A stretch of DNA of 64,000 nt, from the NCBI GenBank assembly GCA_016707885.1, contig JADJGU010000002.1, positions 62,001 through 126,000 of the forward strand, read 5' to 3'. Under the pieces are notes generated by a model. It searched no databases. It had not been told where the DNA came from and saw only the letters and a program-made list of their open reading frames with translations. This DNA comes from Sphingomonadales bacterium. Its GTDB lineage: Bacteria > Pseudomonadota > Alphaproteobacteria > Sphingomonadales > Sphingomonadaceae. Positions 46,750 to 56,903 of this stretch are shown here, piece after piece. Position 1 is the stretch's first letter. Every line of letters starts with the position of its first letter. A program made the translations under genes and the position numbers.

Positions 46750-46964
46750 TCGAGCTTTGTTTCGTTTTCGGGGTTCACCCAGTCGACTGCAACGCGATCA
46801 AGTCCGGTCTGAACTCCTTCAACTACAAAGTTAGAGTTTGTAGGCAAGAGAGAACCATCAGTACCTTCTAGTACCCATACATTGCCCTCCGCAGTGACGA
46901 GTAACGGGCCGCGTCGGCTGTTCTTCCGTTTACCGACCAAGCGAATTCGGGTTCCCTTTGACAT
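46746..46964 (-). CDS. Small conserved protein, DUF5818-like
   Basis: About 72 aa from the ATG at 46962-46964 (MSKGTRIRLVGKRKNSRRGP through a VWVLEG core). A beta-rich pattern of this shape is seen in the DUF5818 proteins of sphingomonads, but I assign that only tentatively. A frame 17 codons longer would overlap the end of the transglycosylase gene. It has the same orientation as that gene with a 13-base gap, so they may be co-transcribed. It converges on the integrase, with the two stop codons overlapping by four bases. Function unknown. Confidence 0.6.
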   Translation of the reverse strand: MSKGTRIRLVGKRKNSRRGPLLVTAEGNVWVLEGTDGSLLPTNSNFVVEGVQTGLDRVAVDWVNPENETKLD

Positions 46965-46977
46965 AGTAAGCGTCAAA

Positions 46978-47655
46978 TCAATCTGAAGCCCAGCGGTCAA
47001 GAACATTCCGTACATATGCCGGTGTTTCGCCGTTCAGAGGTATCCGCCCCAATTTTCGTACCGTGCCGGGTCCGGCATTATAGGCTGCGACCGCAAGGTG
47101 GATCACGCCAAATCGATCAAGCATCTGACGCAGATATCGCGCCGCCCCAATTATGTTGGAATAGGGTTCAAATCGATTAGACACGCCCAGATCCTTTGCT
47201 GTATCAGGCATCAACTGACCGAGGCCTGCAGCTCCGGCATGGCTCACAGCCAATGGATCATATTTTGATTCCGCCCAGATCAATGCATCGAGGAGTCCAG
47301 ACGGCAAGCCGAACCGGGATTCCGCTGCCAGAACATGCGGAAGAAATGCCGCCCGCCGAAAATTTGTTGAGCGCTCTTTAGACCTGGGATGCGGAAGCGT
47401 ATTTAGTCGGATGCCTTGCTGACCATCAAAGGCCGATAGTTCGGCCAATGCTTCCCGCGGAGGCGGTGACCAGTGGCCATGCTCGATCAACTGAAATCCA
47501 GGAGCATCGCTGATTCGGAAGCCCCGTGAAGGCGGCATTGACGCCTCACTGGGGCTGGAATCGGCAGTCGCGGTCGTTGCACTTCCAGTGGGTTCGTTAG
47601 CAAAAGCCGCAGAAATCGGGATCGCAGTCAATAAGAGCAGCATAATATGTTTCAT
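46978..47655 (-). CDS. Lytic transglycosylase (SLT domain, VirB1-like)
   Basis: 225 aa secreted enzyme that opens the peptidoglycan glycan strand. A signal peptide (IMLLLLTAIPISAAFANE) precedes a low-complexity stretch. The SLT domain covers about residues 100-215 with the catalytic glutamate in LIWAESKYDPLAVS, then GAAGLGQLMPDTAKDLGV and AYNAGPGTVRKLG. Small SLT proteins of this type accompany type IV secretion systems (VirB1 role). It is divergent from the toprim gene with 129 bases between. Confidence 0.85.
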   Translation of the reverse strand: MKHIMLLLLTAIPISAAFANEPTGSATTATADSSPSEASMPPSRGFRISDAPGFQLIEHGHWSPPPREALAELSAFDGQQGIRLNTLPHPRSKERSTNFRRAAFLPHVLAAESRFGLPSGLLDALIWAESKYDPLAVSHAGAAGLGQLMPDTAKDLGVSNRFEPYSNIIGAARYLRQMLDRFGVIHLAVAAYNAGPGTVRKLGRIPLNGETPAYVRNVLDRWASD

Positions 47656-47784
47656 GACCTATTCCTTTTCGCGTTCAGCTCTGAAGGAACATACAATGAA
47701 CATTATTGTGTAGGAAAATCTCCACGCGGTGCAGAGTGGAGGCGGCACCGAGCCGATATGATCCTTTTGTAGCAGGCAAGAACA

Positions 47785-48693
47785 ATGACAAAGACCGCAA
47801 AACACGTCCCCATGGCGCTCGAACGGCGTGCCCGACAAATTGTGGATGCACTAGGTGGTTATTGGTCCGGGCGGCAGGGCATGTGTTGCTGCCCCGCCCA
47901 TGACGATCGCACACCTTCGCTTTCGGTGGGCCTTACCAGCGGCGCGATCCTGTTTCACTGCTTTGCGGGATGCTCCAGTGAGGAGGTTATAGAGGGCTTC
48001 AAGCGACACGGCATCCAGCCACGCGATCTGTTTGATGGTCAGGGTGGTCCAATCGCCAAGATTGGAAAGCCATTTGGACCGGATATAAATGCTTGCCGGC
48101 TTTGGCGAGAAGCCATCCCGATCACTGAAACACTTGCCGAGCGTTATCTCGCCAACCGTTGTATACCGCTGCGTCCTACCGAACTGCGGTTTCTTGAGCG
48201 AACACCTTTGGGTCGAAAGTCTGATGTTCGCTTTCTACCGGCGCTTATTTCGGCGGTCCGCATGGATATCGGCATCATTGCTATCCAACGTACCTTCGTT
48301 GATCCTGTAACAGCCTTGAAAGCCGACTTCTTCAAACCCAAGCGCGCTCTTGGGCAATTGGGAGAAGGGGCGGTTCGCCTGTCGGCACCGACCGAGGGAA
48401 GATTGGGTCTCGCCGAGGGAACGGAAAGCGCACTGTCTGCACAAATCTTATTTGGCATTCCTTGCTGGGCCACGCTTGGCAATGAGCGGTTTGGCCTCGC
48501 GGCTATCCCGGAAAGCATCACCGAGCTGCATTTGTTTGTCGATGCCGACAAGGGTGGGGACCTCGCTCTGAAGCGGGGGATGGAGACTTATGCGCGTGCC
48601 GGGCGGACGATCATTCCGCACACACCAACCAAGTCAGGCAGTGACTGGAATGACGAACTGCGGGAACGGCTCGGCCATAGGACGGCTGCCTGA
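47785..48693 (+). CDS. Toprim-domain primase-like protein with CHC2-type zinc finger
   Basis: 302 aa. The N-terminus has a zinc-finger pattern CCCPAHDDRTPSLSV followed by FHCFAGCS, as in DnaG/CHC2 primases. A middle region of DUF7146 type precedes a Toprim-like C-terminus with LAEGTESALSAQILFGIPCWATLG, LHLFVDADKGG and SGSDWNDEL. Such proteins are standard on plasmids and integrative elements and may prime transferred single strands. The stop lies in the loop of a 7-bp hairpin (48684-48701). Confidence 0.82.
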   Translation: MTKTAKHVPMALERRARQIVDALGGYWSGRQGMCCCPAHDDRTPSLSVGLTSGAILFHCFAGCSSEEVIEGFKRHGIQPRDLFDGQGGPIAKIGKPFGPDINACRLWREAIPITETLAERYLANRCIPLRPTELRFLERTPLGRKSDVRFLPALISAVRMDIGIIAIQRTFVDPVTALKADFFKPKRALGQLGEGAVRLSAPTEGRLGLAEGTESALSAQILFGIPCWATLGNERFGLAAIPESITELHLFVDADKGGDLALKRGMETYARAGRTIIPHTPTKSGSDWNDELRERLGHRTAA

Positions 48694-48701
48694 AGGCAGC
48701 C
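48684..48701 (+). terminator. Hairpin at the toprim gene stop codon
   Basis: GGCTGCC-TGAA-GGCAGCC is a perfect 7-bp stem with a tetraloop containing the TGA stop. There is no T-tract directly after it, so it may be a partial terminator or an RNA stability element rather than an intrinsic terminator. Confidence 0.4.
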
Positions 48702-48715
48702 GGGAGGGGAGGAGG
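48702..48715 (+). promoter_or_regulatory. Purine-rich leader box 1
   Basis: GGGAGGGGAGGAGG lies about 70 bases before the start of the large helicase gene (48785), which has its own AGGAGG site. Similar boxes precede three other element genes at comparable distance. Confidence 0.45.
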
Positions 48716-48784
48716 CCCTCGGCTTTTTGAGGCCCGGTCGGCATTCCCGCGAAGATCGATGGCTTCATCTAGGAGGCCAAACCC

Positions 48785-51700
48785 ATGAACCAGCCAGCAT
48801 TCATTCTCGAATTCTCACCCAACGAAGTGCCAGCGATCATCGCGGCACGATCCCTTGCTGACGATCTTGCGGCCCATGTGCCAATCACACGCAAACGTCT
48901 TTCAGAGACATTCACCCGGTTGACAGGTGCCACCGACGCGGACAATCGCTGGTCGCTTTCCGATAGCCATGCATCGGTGGAGTTGGCGCAACTTCTTTAC
49001 ATGCAAGCGGCGTCCGCGGGCACTCCGGGCAGCAACATAGCCGAAGCCTTTGATTGCTTTGACAGAATCGAAAGCCTTACGCCAATCCAGTATAACCGTT
49101 CCGAAGAGCAAATCCGATTCCAGCAATTCTCGACGCCATTGCGGCTTGCCTGGATTGCCGGGCGTGCCGCCGCGTTGTCGAGCGGCAATCTGACGCTCGA
49201 ACCGTCAGCAGGAACCGGCATGCTCGCCTTTTGGCGATGCGGAGCGGTTCCAAACTCGCCCTCAATGAAATCCACGTCCTGCGGCGTGATGCCCTGCATG
49301 CGCTGTTTCCGGATGCGGCGGTATCTATGCATGACGGCGAACTGATCGACGAACTTCTCGATTCCACAATCAGTCCCGATACAGTTCTGATCAATCCGCC
49401 CTATTCGGTCGGCCTTGAGCGCGGCGAGGACGGTCGAACAGGCGCACGGCATTTGCGCTCGGCCCTGGCGCGCTTGGCAGCTGGCGGCAGGGCGGTTGCC
49501 ATCATGCCCGAATGGTTTGACCTTCATGGCTTTGTGGAGCGTTTGCGGATGCCGCTCGCCGTGAGGCTCAATGCATCGATGGATCGCGCCTTTGCGCGCG
49601 CGGGAACCTCAATTTCGACGCGGCTCATTGTTCTCGACAAGGTCGACGACCCCCGATCTCCGGTGACCGGCCATGTTAACGACCTGAGCGAGCTTGTGGC
49701 ACTCGTTGATGCCCTGCCACATCGCGCGTCGCCTGCGCCACCACCTGCACCAGCCCGACCCGTGCGGACGGCTCTCCGAATTGCTCCCCGCACAATCAAC
49801 CGCCCCGTCGCGCCGATTCCGGTCGTTTCGCCGAATGCTCTTGAACCGTGCGCGCTCAAATTTGTGCCGCTCGAGGAAGCTACACCTATCGCGGAGCAAG
49901 TCGGTCATTATCTCCCCTATCGGTCAAGCCGGATGACCATAACTGGCGCCCGCAACCATCCGACACCGCTGGTCGAGTCGGTCGCAATGGGATCGATCGC
50001 TGCACCTATCCCGCGCAGTCAGCCCTATGTTATGCCGAACTGCGTGGTTGACGGCCTGCTATCCGACGCACAGCTCGAGACATTGGTCTATGCAACAAAC
50101 GCATTCGAACGTGATCTACCCGGAGAATATCTGCCCCATGATAATGGTTGCACGTTGCAGCCGCATGCGGACGGCGCGGTCTATCGCTGCGGATATTTTT
50201 TGGGTGACGGTACCGGTGCAGGTAAAGGTCGGCAGGTAGCAGCCATTTTTCTCGACCGCTGGCTGCGGGGCGAACGCCGTCATATCTGGCTATCGAAAAA
50301 TGAAGCGCTTCTGGAGGACGCGCGCCGCGACTGGGGTTCGCTTGGCGGACTACCGCTCGACGTCCAGCCGCTATCGCAATGGAAACTGGGTCAATCGGTC
50401 ACGATGGCCGAAGGGATATTGTTCGTGACCTACCCGACGCTGCGATCAGGTCGCGTGGATACAACGCGACTGCAACAGATACTCGACTGGGCTGGAGACG
50501 ATTTTGATGGGGTCATCGCCTTTGACGAAGCCCATGCGATGGCCAATGCTGCAGGCGGAGGGGAGCCGGGGCAAGATCAACGGAAGCGAGCAGGGCGTTG
50601 CCGGGGTGCGTCTGCAAAATCTATTGCCCCGCGCCCGTGTGCTTTATGTATCCGCAACCGGTGCGTCTGACGTCAATAATCTTGCCTATGCGGCACGGCT
50701 TGGCCTGTGGGGACCGGAAACCGCCTTTGCGACGCGCGAGCGATTTGTCGATGATATCCGAAAGGGCGGTATCGCCGCCATGGAACTGGTTGCCCGCGAT
50801 CTCAAATCCCTGGGCCTCTACACCGCACGAGCGCTCTCCTTTGCCGGTGTCGAATATGACATTTTAGAGCATGAACTAACCGAGGCGCAGATTAGGGTCT
50901 ATGATGCCTATGCAGAGGCCTGGGCCATCATCCATTCTAACCTCGATGAAGTCCTTGGAGCCACCCGTATAATCGATGCCGACAGCGGGGATACGCTCAA
51001 CAAAGGGGCAAAGGCAGCGGCACTTTCAATCTTTGAAGGCACGAAGCAGCGTTTCTTCGCACAGCTTCTCTTATCGATGAAGCTGCCAAGTTTGTTGCCA
51101 GCAATCGATGAAGTGCTGGCCGAGGGGAATTCGGCAGTGGTTCAGCTTGTCTCAACCGCTGAAGCGATGCTCAATCGTCGCCTCGCCGATCTGTCTCTGC
51201 AAGAGCGCGAACATCTCGAAATCGATCTTTCTCCGCGCGAATATGTCATCGACTATCTGACACAAAGCTTCCCTGTCCGGTTGATGCAGGTCTTTGTTGA
51301 TGAAAATGGCAACGCGCGCTCGGAACCGATGAGTGATGCCGATGGCAATCCGGTTCTGTGCCGGGCTGCCGTTGTCGCGCGAGACGCGATGATCGAACGA
51401 TTATGTGCGCTGCCGCCCGTTGCAACTGCACTCGATGCCATCATCGAGCGTTTTGGCGTTGATGCGGTGGCGGAAGTCACCGGGCGTTCTCGGCGGTTGG
51501 TTGTCGCTCATGATGGCAGCCAGAAGCTGCAATCCCGCTCGCCGCGCTCGAAAATCCTTGAAACCCAGGCATTCATGGACGGCGACAAGCGCATTCTAGT
51601 GTTTTCCGATGCGGGCGGAACGGGGCGCAGTTACCATGCCGATTTGAATGCGAAGAACCGGGAGCGGCGTATCCATTTCTTGCTCGAACCAGGATGGCGC

Positions 51701-53038
51701 GCCGACGCTGCCATTCAGGGCCTTGGCCGCACCAATCGCACCAATCAGGCATCTGCGCCGCTATTCCGGCCTGTAACGACCAATGTCCGCGGCGAACGTC
51801 GGTTTATTTCTACCATTGCGCGCCGCCTCGACAGTCTTGGCGCGCTGACACGCGGCCAGCGCCAGACCGGCGGACAGAATCTGTTCGATCCGGCTGACAA
51901 TCTTGAGAGCATTTATGCAAAGGACGCGCTCGTTCGCTGGTTCCATTTACTCTATCAGGGCAAGCTTGAAGCGGTCAGATTTGACCGCTTTCAAAAATTG
52001 TCGGGTCTGAAGCTTGAAGGCGAAGATGGCGGTTTATGTGACGATTTGCCGACCATTCAACGCTGGCTCAACCGTATTCTCGCATTTCCGATCCATTTGC
52101 AAAACGGAATTTTCGATGAGTATCTGGGTCTGGTGGAAGCTCGCGTCGACGCTGCGCGCAGTGCAGGTACGCTCGATCTTGGTGTAGAGACTATCCCCGT
52201 TGAGGACTTCCAAGTCTTGGCAGACCGTGTCGTGCGTACCGATGCCGCATCTGGAGCTACGACCCATATTCTCGAAATCGAAATTGCACGTCGCCAGCGC
52301 CCGCTGACGTATGAGGATCTGACGAAATTTCACGACATCGGCTCTGGTCATGCCCGCCCAATGCGCAACGCACGATCGGGGCGGGTTGCCCTTGCCGTGC
52401 GCGCACGGGGGCTTCTTACCGATGATGGCGAGCGCATTGAGCGCATCGAGCTTGTCCGGCCGTTGCGGGCGGAATATCTGACGGCGGACCAGCTTGCCGA
52501 GAGCAACTGGGAACCTATCGATGCCGCAGAATTCGCTACCGGTTGGCGAACTGAAACAGTCGAGGCCTTGGCGGCTCCCAAGATTGAACGCCTAAATCTC
52601 GCAACCGGGCTTTTGCTTCCCATCTGGGACAAGATTCCGGGAGACTACGTCCGTGTCAGCAGGATTGCGGCGAAAGACGGCCGCTCGCTCCTTGGCCGCG
52701 AAATCGGTATTGGCGATATTCCTGAATTGGCAAAGGCTTTAGGCGCTGAGATCGATCAGTCGGTCCCACCAACCGAACTTGCATTGCTTATCATGCGTAG
52801 CGGAAAGCCCATGCCGCTCCAATCTATTGAGCCGCTGACGGTCAAGCGATCACTCGTGAATGGCAGTCAACGGTTGGAGCTGTCGGGCTGGTCAGCCGAC
52901 CGGCTTGATTGGTATAAGGCGCAGGGCTGCTTCACCGAGATCATCCGCTATCAGACACGATTGTTTGTGCCAGCGAGCGAAATGCAAACTGTTCTCGAGC
53001 GTCTTGCCAAATCGCCAGGGGCCGCGCTTGCAGCCTGA
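48785..53038 (+). CDS. DNA methyltransferase / Strawberry-notch helicase fusion (two apparent frameshifts)
   Basis: About 1,415 aa over three frames, switching near GG 49233 and GGGG 50560-50563; homology is continuous. The N-terminal part carries SAM methyltransferase motifs (EPSAGTGMLAFW; catalytic LINPPYSVGL). The middle is an SF2 helicase with Walker A GDGTGAGKGRQVAA, DEAH box FDEAHAMAN and motif III YVSATGASD. The C-terminal Strawberry-notch helicase lobe has FSDAGGTGRSYHAD and GLGRTNRTNQAS. Such proteins are frequent on conjugative elements of alphaproteobacteria; their role is unclear (antirestriction, DNA processing or modification). AGGAGG precedes ATG 48785. Confidence 0.8.
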
Positions 53039-53094
53039 CGTCCTAGCTGGAAACTGATGCGCAAAGTTTCTCCAGCTTGGCCATGAAGAAACGT

Positions 53095-53901
53095 TCACTC
53101 CAGAGATCTAGCGAACGCAATTCTAGGCCTAAGGAACCGGGCGACATCGTCGCTTGCATCCTTCCAGTCGATCCGAGAGATTGCATCGGAAAGCGCTTCT
53201 TTGAGCCATGCGATATCGACGGAAATCGTCGCGTCGCCCTCCCATGGGCCTTTTTGGAGAAGCGCATTACGCAAAAGAGCAAGATTGGGCGTGACGTCCC
53301 GCGATACATACCAGGAAAAATCGAACCAGTCGCGGCCCTTCAAATAGCCGCGGCATAACAGGGCATGGATCTTGAGCGAGAAATTGGAGGAGAGGTCCTG
53401 GTGCCGAACTTCATGATCGAGCGGAAAGTCCGAAAAGGTCGTTGCCTCACCCGAACCCAAAGGTGGATTGACGTCGATCTCAAGCTTGATTTTGATCGTT
53501 TTTGGTTGGCCTTGGCCTGTGAATGATAGATCCAGCTGATTTGCGATGGAATCATTCTTGAGTAACGCCGCATGGATGGCCTTATCCATCTTACCAGGTG
53601 GCTGCGCCTCTAGCTTGATCCCGAATTCGGCAGCCACATCCGTTAGCGTCACAAGATAAGGTGACCAGTCGAACTTCGGATCGGGAACCCGCAGCAAAAA
53701 ATCGAGATCCTCCGAAAACCGCGGTAGCCCGTGAAGGATACGCAGACTGGTGCCGCCCTGGAACAGGGCGGCGTCGAAAAAGTCACCGCGCCAGAGCGCG
53801 TAAAGCGCGATTTCCTGAAGGATTTCCTTGACCGCATTTTCTTCGTCGAGCGGATTTGCCGCTTCGTATCGGCGCAGCCGCTCCTTGACCAGATCAATCA
53901 T
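53095..53901 (-). CDS. AbiEii/AbiGii-family nucleotidyltransferase toxin
   Basis: 268 aa. The nucleotidyltransferase core is seen as FQGGTSLRILHGLPRFSEDLDFLL, with the G-G-T/S and D-x-D residues that define AbiEii toxins. A helical C-terminal region follows. The start at 53901 lies four bases from the end of the AbiEi-like gene on the same strand, the normal antitoxin-then-toxin order of type IV AbiE systems, which cause abortive infection and stabilise elements. It converges on the helicase gene. Confidence 0.87.
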   Translation of the reverse strand: MIDLVKERLRRYEAANPLDEENAVKEILQEIALYALWRGDFFDAALFQGGTSLRILHGLPRFSEDLDFLLRVPDPKFDWSPYLVTLTDVAAEFGIKLEAQPPGKMDKAIHAALLKNDSIANQLDLSFTGQGQPKTIKIKLEIDVNPPLGSGEATTFSDFPLDHEVRHQDLSSNFSLKIHALLCRGYLKGRDWFDFSWYVSRDVTPNLALLRNALLQKGPWEGDATISVDIAWLKEALSDAISRIDWKDASDDVARFLRPRIAFARSLE

Positions 53902-53902
53902 G

Positions 53903-54580
53903 TCATGCGCTCTTTCTGCCCGATGTCTTCGCGTGCATGATGCCCTTTTCGAACTGATCGAGAAACGCGTTCACAGCCTTATGCTTATAAACCGGCCGCA
54001 ATGCCACAAAGTCGGCTCGCTTGAGGGCAAGCAGCTGCGCTTCATCGATCCGCATACCGCTGGTCAGCCAATCGAGACCTGCCCATGTCTGTTTGCGCAA
54101 CGCGACCAGATCAAGAATGGCCCGTAGCGGCTGTGCGACAAGTGCGGTCAGTTTGCCCACGCTCACCCGGTCGACGCTGGTAAGCAGGCGGTATGGATGG
54201 ATTGCGAGCGGATGAAAGGCAAAATTGCCAAAGGCGTCGGTTTCATATTCAACGGTCTTGCGACCCGGCGATACACTCGCTGTTGTAAATACTGTCTCCG
54301 GAATCCAGCCATGATAGGCAAGTGCTGTTTCGAAAGAGACATAGCTGCCCGGCAGCAGGCTCTGCGCGACGGCAAATGGATGGATCGGATCGGCGCGATA
54401 TGGAGCGCCCAGCGCATATGTCCCGCGCTTGATGCGAATAAGCGCGCCTTCCTTGATGGCTCGGTTGACCAGCCCGTAGCGGCGCGCACTGCTTCCACCG
54501 ACAAGCTCGGCGAGCTGCCGTTCTTCGAGGATGCGGGAGCCTAAACCTGCAGCTGCAATTTCTCTGGCCAAAACCGTCAT
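53903..54580 (-). CDS. AbiEi-family antitoxin (winged-helix repressor)
   Basis: About 225 aa from the ATG at 54578-54580. An N-terminal winged helix (RQLAELVGGSSARRYGLVNRAIKEGALIRI, KRGTYAL) is followed by the AbiEi domain with GSYVSFETALAYHGWIPE and RAILDLVALRK. AbiEi antitoxins repress their own promoter and block AbiEii without binding it. The open frame extends much further upstream (to 55243) only because it is antisense to parB. Its promoter must lie in the 181-base gap before parB. Confidence 0.82.
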   Translation of the reverse strand: MTVLAREIAAAGLGSRILEERQLAELVGGSSARRYGLVNRAIKEGALIRIKRGTYALGAPYRADPIHPFAVAQSLLPGSYVSFETALAYHGWIPETVFTTASVSPGRKTVEYETDAFGNFAFHPLAIHPYRLLTSVDRVSVGKLTALVAQPLRAILDLVALRKQTWAGLDWLTSGMRIDEAQLLALKRADFVALRPVYKHKAVNAFLDQFEKGIMHAKTSGRKSA

Positions 54581-54682
54581 GAAATTCCCAATACTTCCAA
54601 AAAGTGAAAGTTTCAAGAAATTATTGAATTGATCGTTCAGATGCTCTTTCGTCGGATGATTGCGCCTCGCTGACCACTGAAA

Positions 54683-54694
54683 AGAGGGGAGGGG
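54683..54694 (+). promoter_or_regulatory. Purine-rich leader box 2
   Basis: AGAGGGGAGGGG lies 67 bases before the parB-like start. Six bases after it a GTG (54701) opens a roughly 36-codon frame that runs out of phase across the parB start. This layout resembles a ribosome site for a leader peptide. Confidence 0.45.
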
Positions 54695-54761
54695 ACTTTC
54701 GTGACAATGAGCTCTGGCGGCCGAGTGGCGGTGCGTCGGCTCATCTTTCAGGAGAAATCCC

Positions 54762-56807
54762 ATGATCAAGTCAATCCCGCTGAACAAACTCGTCGCATCC
54801 CCCCGTAATGTGCGCAAGCGCTCCGATCCGGCAGCTGATGCCGAGCTGAAGGCGAGTATCGCTGCCCACGGGCTTTTGCAGAACCTGGTGGTGCGCGAAG
54901 GCAAGAAAGGTCGGTTCGAGGTCGAGGCAGGCGAACGCCGCCGCAAGGCCTTGCTTGCGCTAGCCGCAGACAAGCATTTGTCGCGAACGTTTCCCATCAT
55001 GTGTCTGGTTTTGGACGGCGATGAAACACAGGTTCGCGAGGCCAGTCTTGCCGAGAATTTCCACACGTTGAAAATGAACCCGGCCGATGAGGCGCAAGCC
55101 TTTGCGAGCATCATCGAAACCGGTGCAACACCGGAAGATGTGGCACGGCGTTTCGGCCTGACGATCCGTTTTGTCGAGGGGCGTCTGCGTCTCGCATCGC
55201 TGGCACCAGTGGTGTTCGATGCCCTGGCGGCTGGTGACATCACGCTCGATATGGCGAAAGCCTATGGCGCCACTTCCGATCAGGACATCCAGACCCGGGT
55301 CTTTGAGGAAGTCACTGCATCTTGTTACCGCGCAACGGCTGACAGCATCCGCAGGATGGTTCTCAACAGCACAGTGCGCGGCAGCGACCCGCGCGCCAGA
55401 CTGGTCGGCAAGGATGCCTATCTTGCAGCCGGTGGTCGGGTGGATCGCGAGCTCTTTGACGATGAAGAAAATGAATCCTGGCTCGATGTGGCCTTGCTGG
55501 AAAATCTGGCGACAGCCAAGATGGAAGAGGAAGCGTCCAGCATTGCAAGTGAGCAAGGTCTTGCCTGGGTCAAGCCGACACTCGATGTATATGTAAGCCA
55601 CGACCTTGTCGAAGGCTTGCACCGGGTACCGGCACCACCGCGCGTTTACACCGAAGACGAGCTCGCCCGCCTCGAAGAGCTTGATGCAGCCTATGATAGC
55701 AATGCTGTCATTTTGGAAGATGAGGATGCGAGCGAAGAGGACACTGGCAAAGCATCGGAAGAAATCGAACGCATCGATGCTGAAATCGCTGCCATCCGCG
55801 ATCGTCCGGTAGAGCTTGATCCTGATATTAAACGCGAGAGCGGGATGATCCTGACGCTCGGCCGTGACGGCGTGCCAGTGCTTCAGCCGCAATATTTCAC
55901 GAACGTTCTCGTCGTGACCGCCGCTGATGAAGGGGCTGTCGAGGTCGTGAGCAGCGGACCGGGTGAAAAGCCCGCGCGCGCGGCGATGTCGCAGCGGCTC
56001 GTCGATGAACTTGCCATGCAGCGGCGAGACGTGCTGGCGCTTCATGTTGCAAGCGATCCATCGCTCGCGCTCGATCTGTTCGTGTTCACGCTGGCTGATG
56101 CTGACACCTGCCGCTGGGCCTCGTCTCCCGGTCTTACGATCCGGGGCGCCGCATCTTCAGGTCCGGCCCACGGCTTTGAAGCCAAGGACGCAGCTGCAAC
56201 CGCCGCTATTGCTGACCTTCGTGGCTCTCTTGATGAAAGCTGGCGTGCAGGCGAAAGCCTTGCCGATCGTTTCGATCTATTCCGGGCGCTTGACGATGAA
56301 GCCCGGTCGGCCTGGCTTGGCTGGGTGGTTGGACGTACGCTTGAGGCAAGCCTCAATGTAAGCGGTAATCGCGGCAATATTTTCCATGATCATCTGGGCC
56401 TGTTGATCGGGATTGATATGGCGGCCTGGTGGCGTCTGACCGCAGCCAATTATTTCGACCGGGTATCGAAAGCCGCGATCCTTGAGGTGCTAACAGACGT
56501 AGGCGGACCAACGCTTGCCTCGCGCTTTTCAGCTTCGAAGAAGGGCGAACTGGCGGCAAGTGCGGAGCGCATCTTTGCCGGCAATTTTATCACCGAAGTT
56601 GAGGTCAAGGAGCGCGCGCTTGCTTGGTTGCCCGCAGCCATGCGCTTCGCAGATACTACCAGCGCTACAGAGGTTGGCGAGGTCGATCCAGCCGCCACTG
56701 CGGATGAATCCGCGGAGGTAAGATCGGATGCCGAAGCTTCGACGCTTGGTGATGCTGCCATCGACGACGCACCTTCTAACAATGCAGGCGTCGATCTCGC
56801 CGCCTGA
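54762..56807 (+). CDS. Large ParB/RepB-like partition protein
   Basis: 681 aa, about twice the size of chromosomal ParB. The N-terminal ParB nuclease-like domain has IPLNKLVASPRNVRK, EAGERRRKALLAL and EASLAENFHTLKMNPADEAQAF. A helix-turn-helix follows (ATPEDVARRFGLTIRFVEGRL). The long C-terminal half, with acidic stretches around residues 310-345, has no function I recognise. Such large ParB-like proteins are characteristic of alphaproteobacterial plasmids and integrative elements. No ParA gene is adjacent, so classic partition is doubtful. ATG 54762 has a CAGGAG site. Confidence 0.85.
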   Translation: MIKSIPLNKLVASPRNVRKRSDPAADAELKASIAAHGLLQNLVVREGKKGRFEVEAGERRRKALLALAADKHLSRTFPIMCLVLDGDETQVREASLAENFHTLKMNPADEAQAFASIIETGATPEDVARRFGLTIRFVEGRLRLASLAPVVFDALAAGDITLDMAKAYGATSDQDIQTRVFEEVTASCYRATADSIRRMVLNSTVRGSDPRARLVGKDAYLAAGGRVDRELFDDEENESWLDVALLENLATAKMEEEASSIASEQGLAWVKPTLDVYVSHDLVEGLHRVPAPPRVYTEDELARLEELDAAYDSNAVILEDEDASEEDTGKASEEIERIDAEIAAIRDRPVELDPDIKRESGMILTLGRDGVPVLQPQYFTNVLVVTAADEGAVEVVSSGPGEKPARAAMSQRLVDELAMQRRDVLALHVASDPSLALDLFVFTLADADTCRWASSPGLTIRGAASSGPAHGFEAKDAAATAAIADLRGSLDESWRAGESLADRFDLFRALDDEARSAWLGWVVGRTLEASLNVSGNRGNIFHDHLGLLIGIDMAAWWRLTAANYFDRVSKAAILEVLTDVGGPTLASRFSASKKGELAASAERIFAGNFITEVEVKERALAWLPAAMRFADTTSATEVGEVDPAATADESAEVRSDAEASTLGDAAIDDAPSNNAGVDLAA

Positions 56808-56843
56808 CCTCCTCCTGACAGGGCGGGATTGAACCTGCGTTGG

Positions 56844-56883
56844 AAGCGGTTCCCTTGAATATCAAGGGGGCCGCTTTTTCTTG
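56844..56883 (+). terminator. Intrinsic terminator after parB
   Basis: AAGCGG-TT-CCCTTGA, then a short loop, then TCAAGGG-GG-CCGCTT forms a long stem followed by TTTCTT. It separates parB from ardC, so ardC must have its own promoter between about 56884 and 56968. Confidence 0.8.
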
Positions 56884-56903
56884 TTCCAGAGAACCATAAG
56901 AGG

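Noticed and set aside
54581..55243. Upstream extension of the AbiEi-like frame to 446 codons
   Set aside because: The extra 220 codons are Ser/Arg-rich and antisense to parB; AbiEi homology starts at the ATG ending at 54580.
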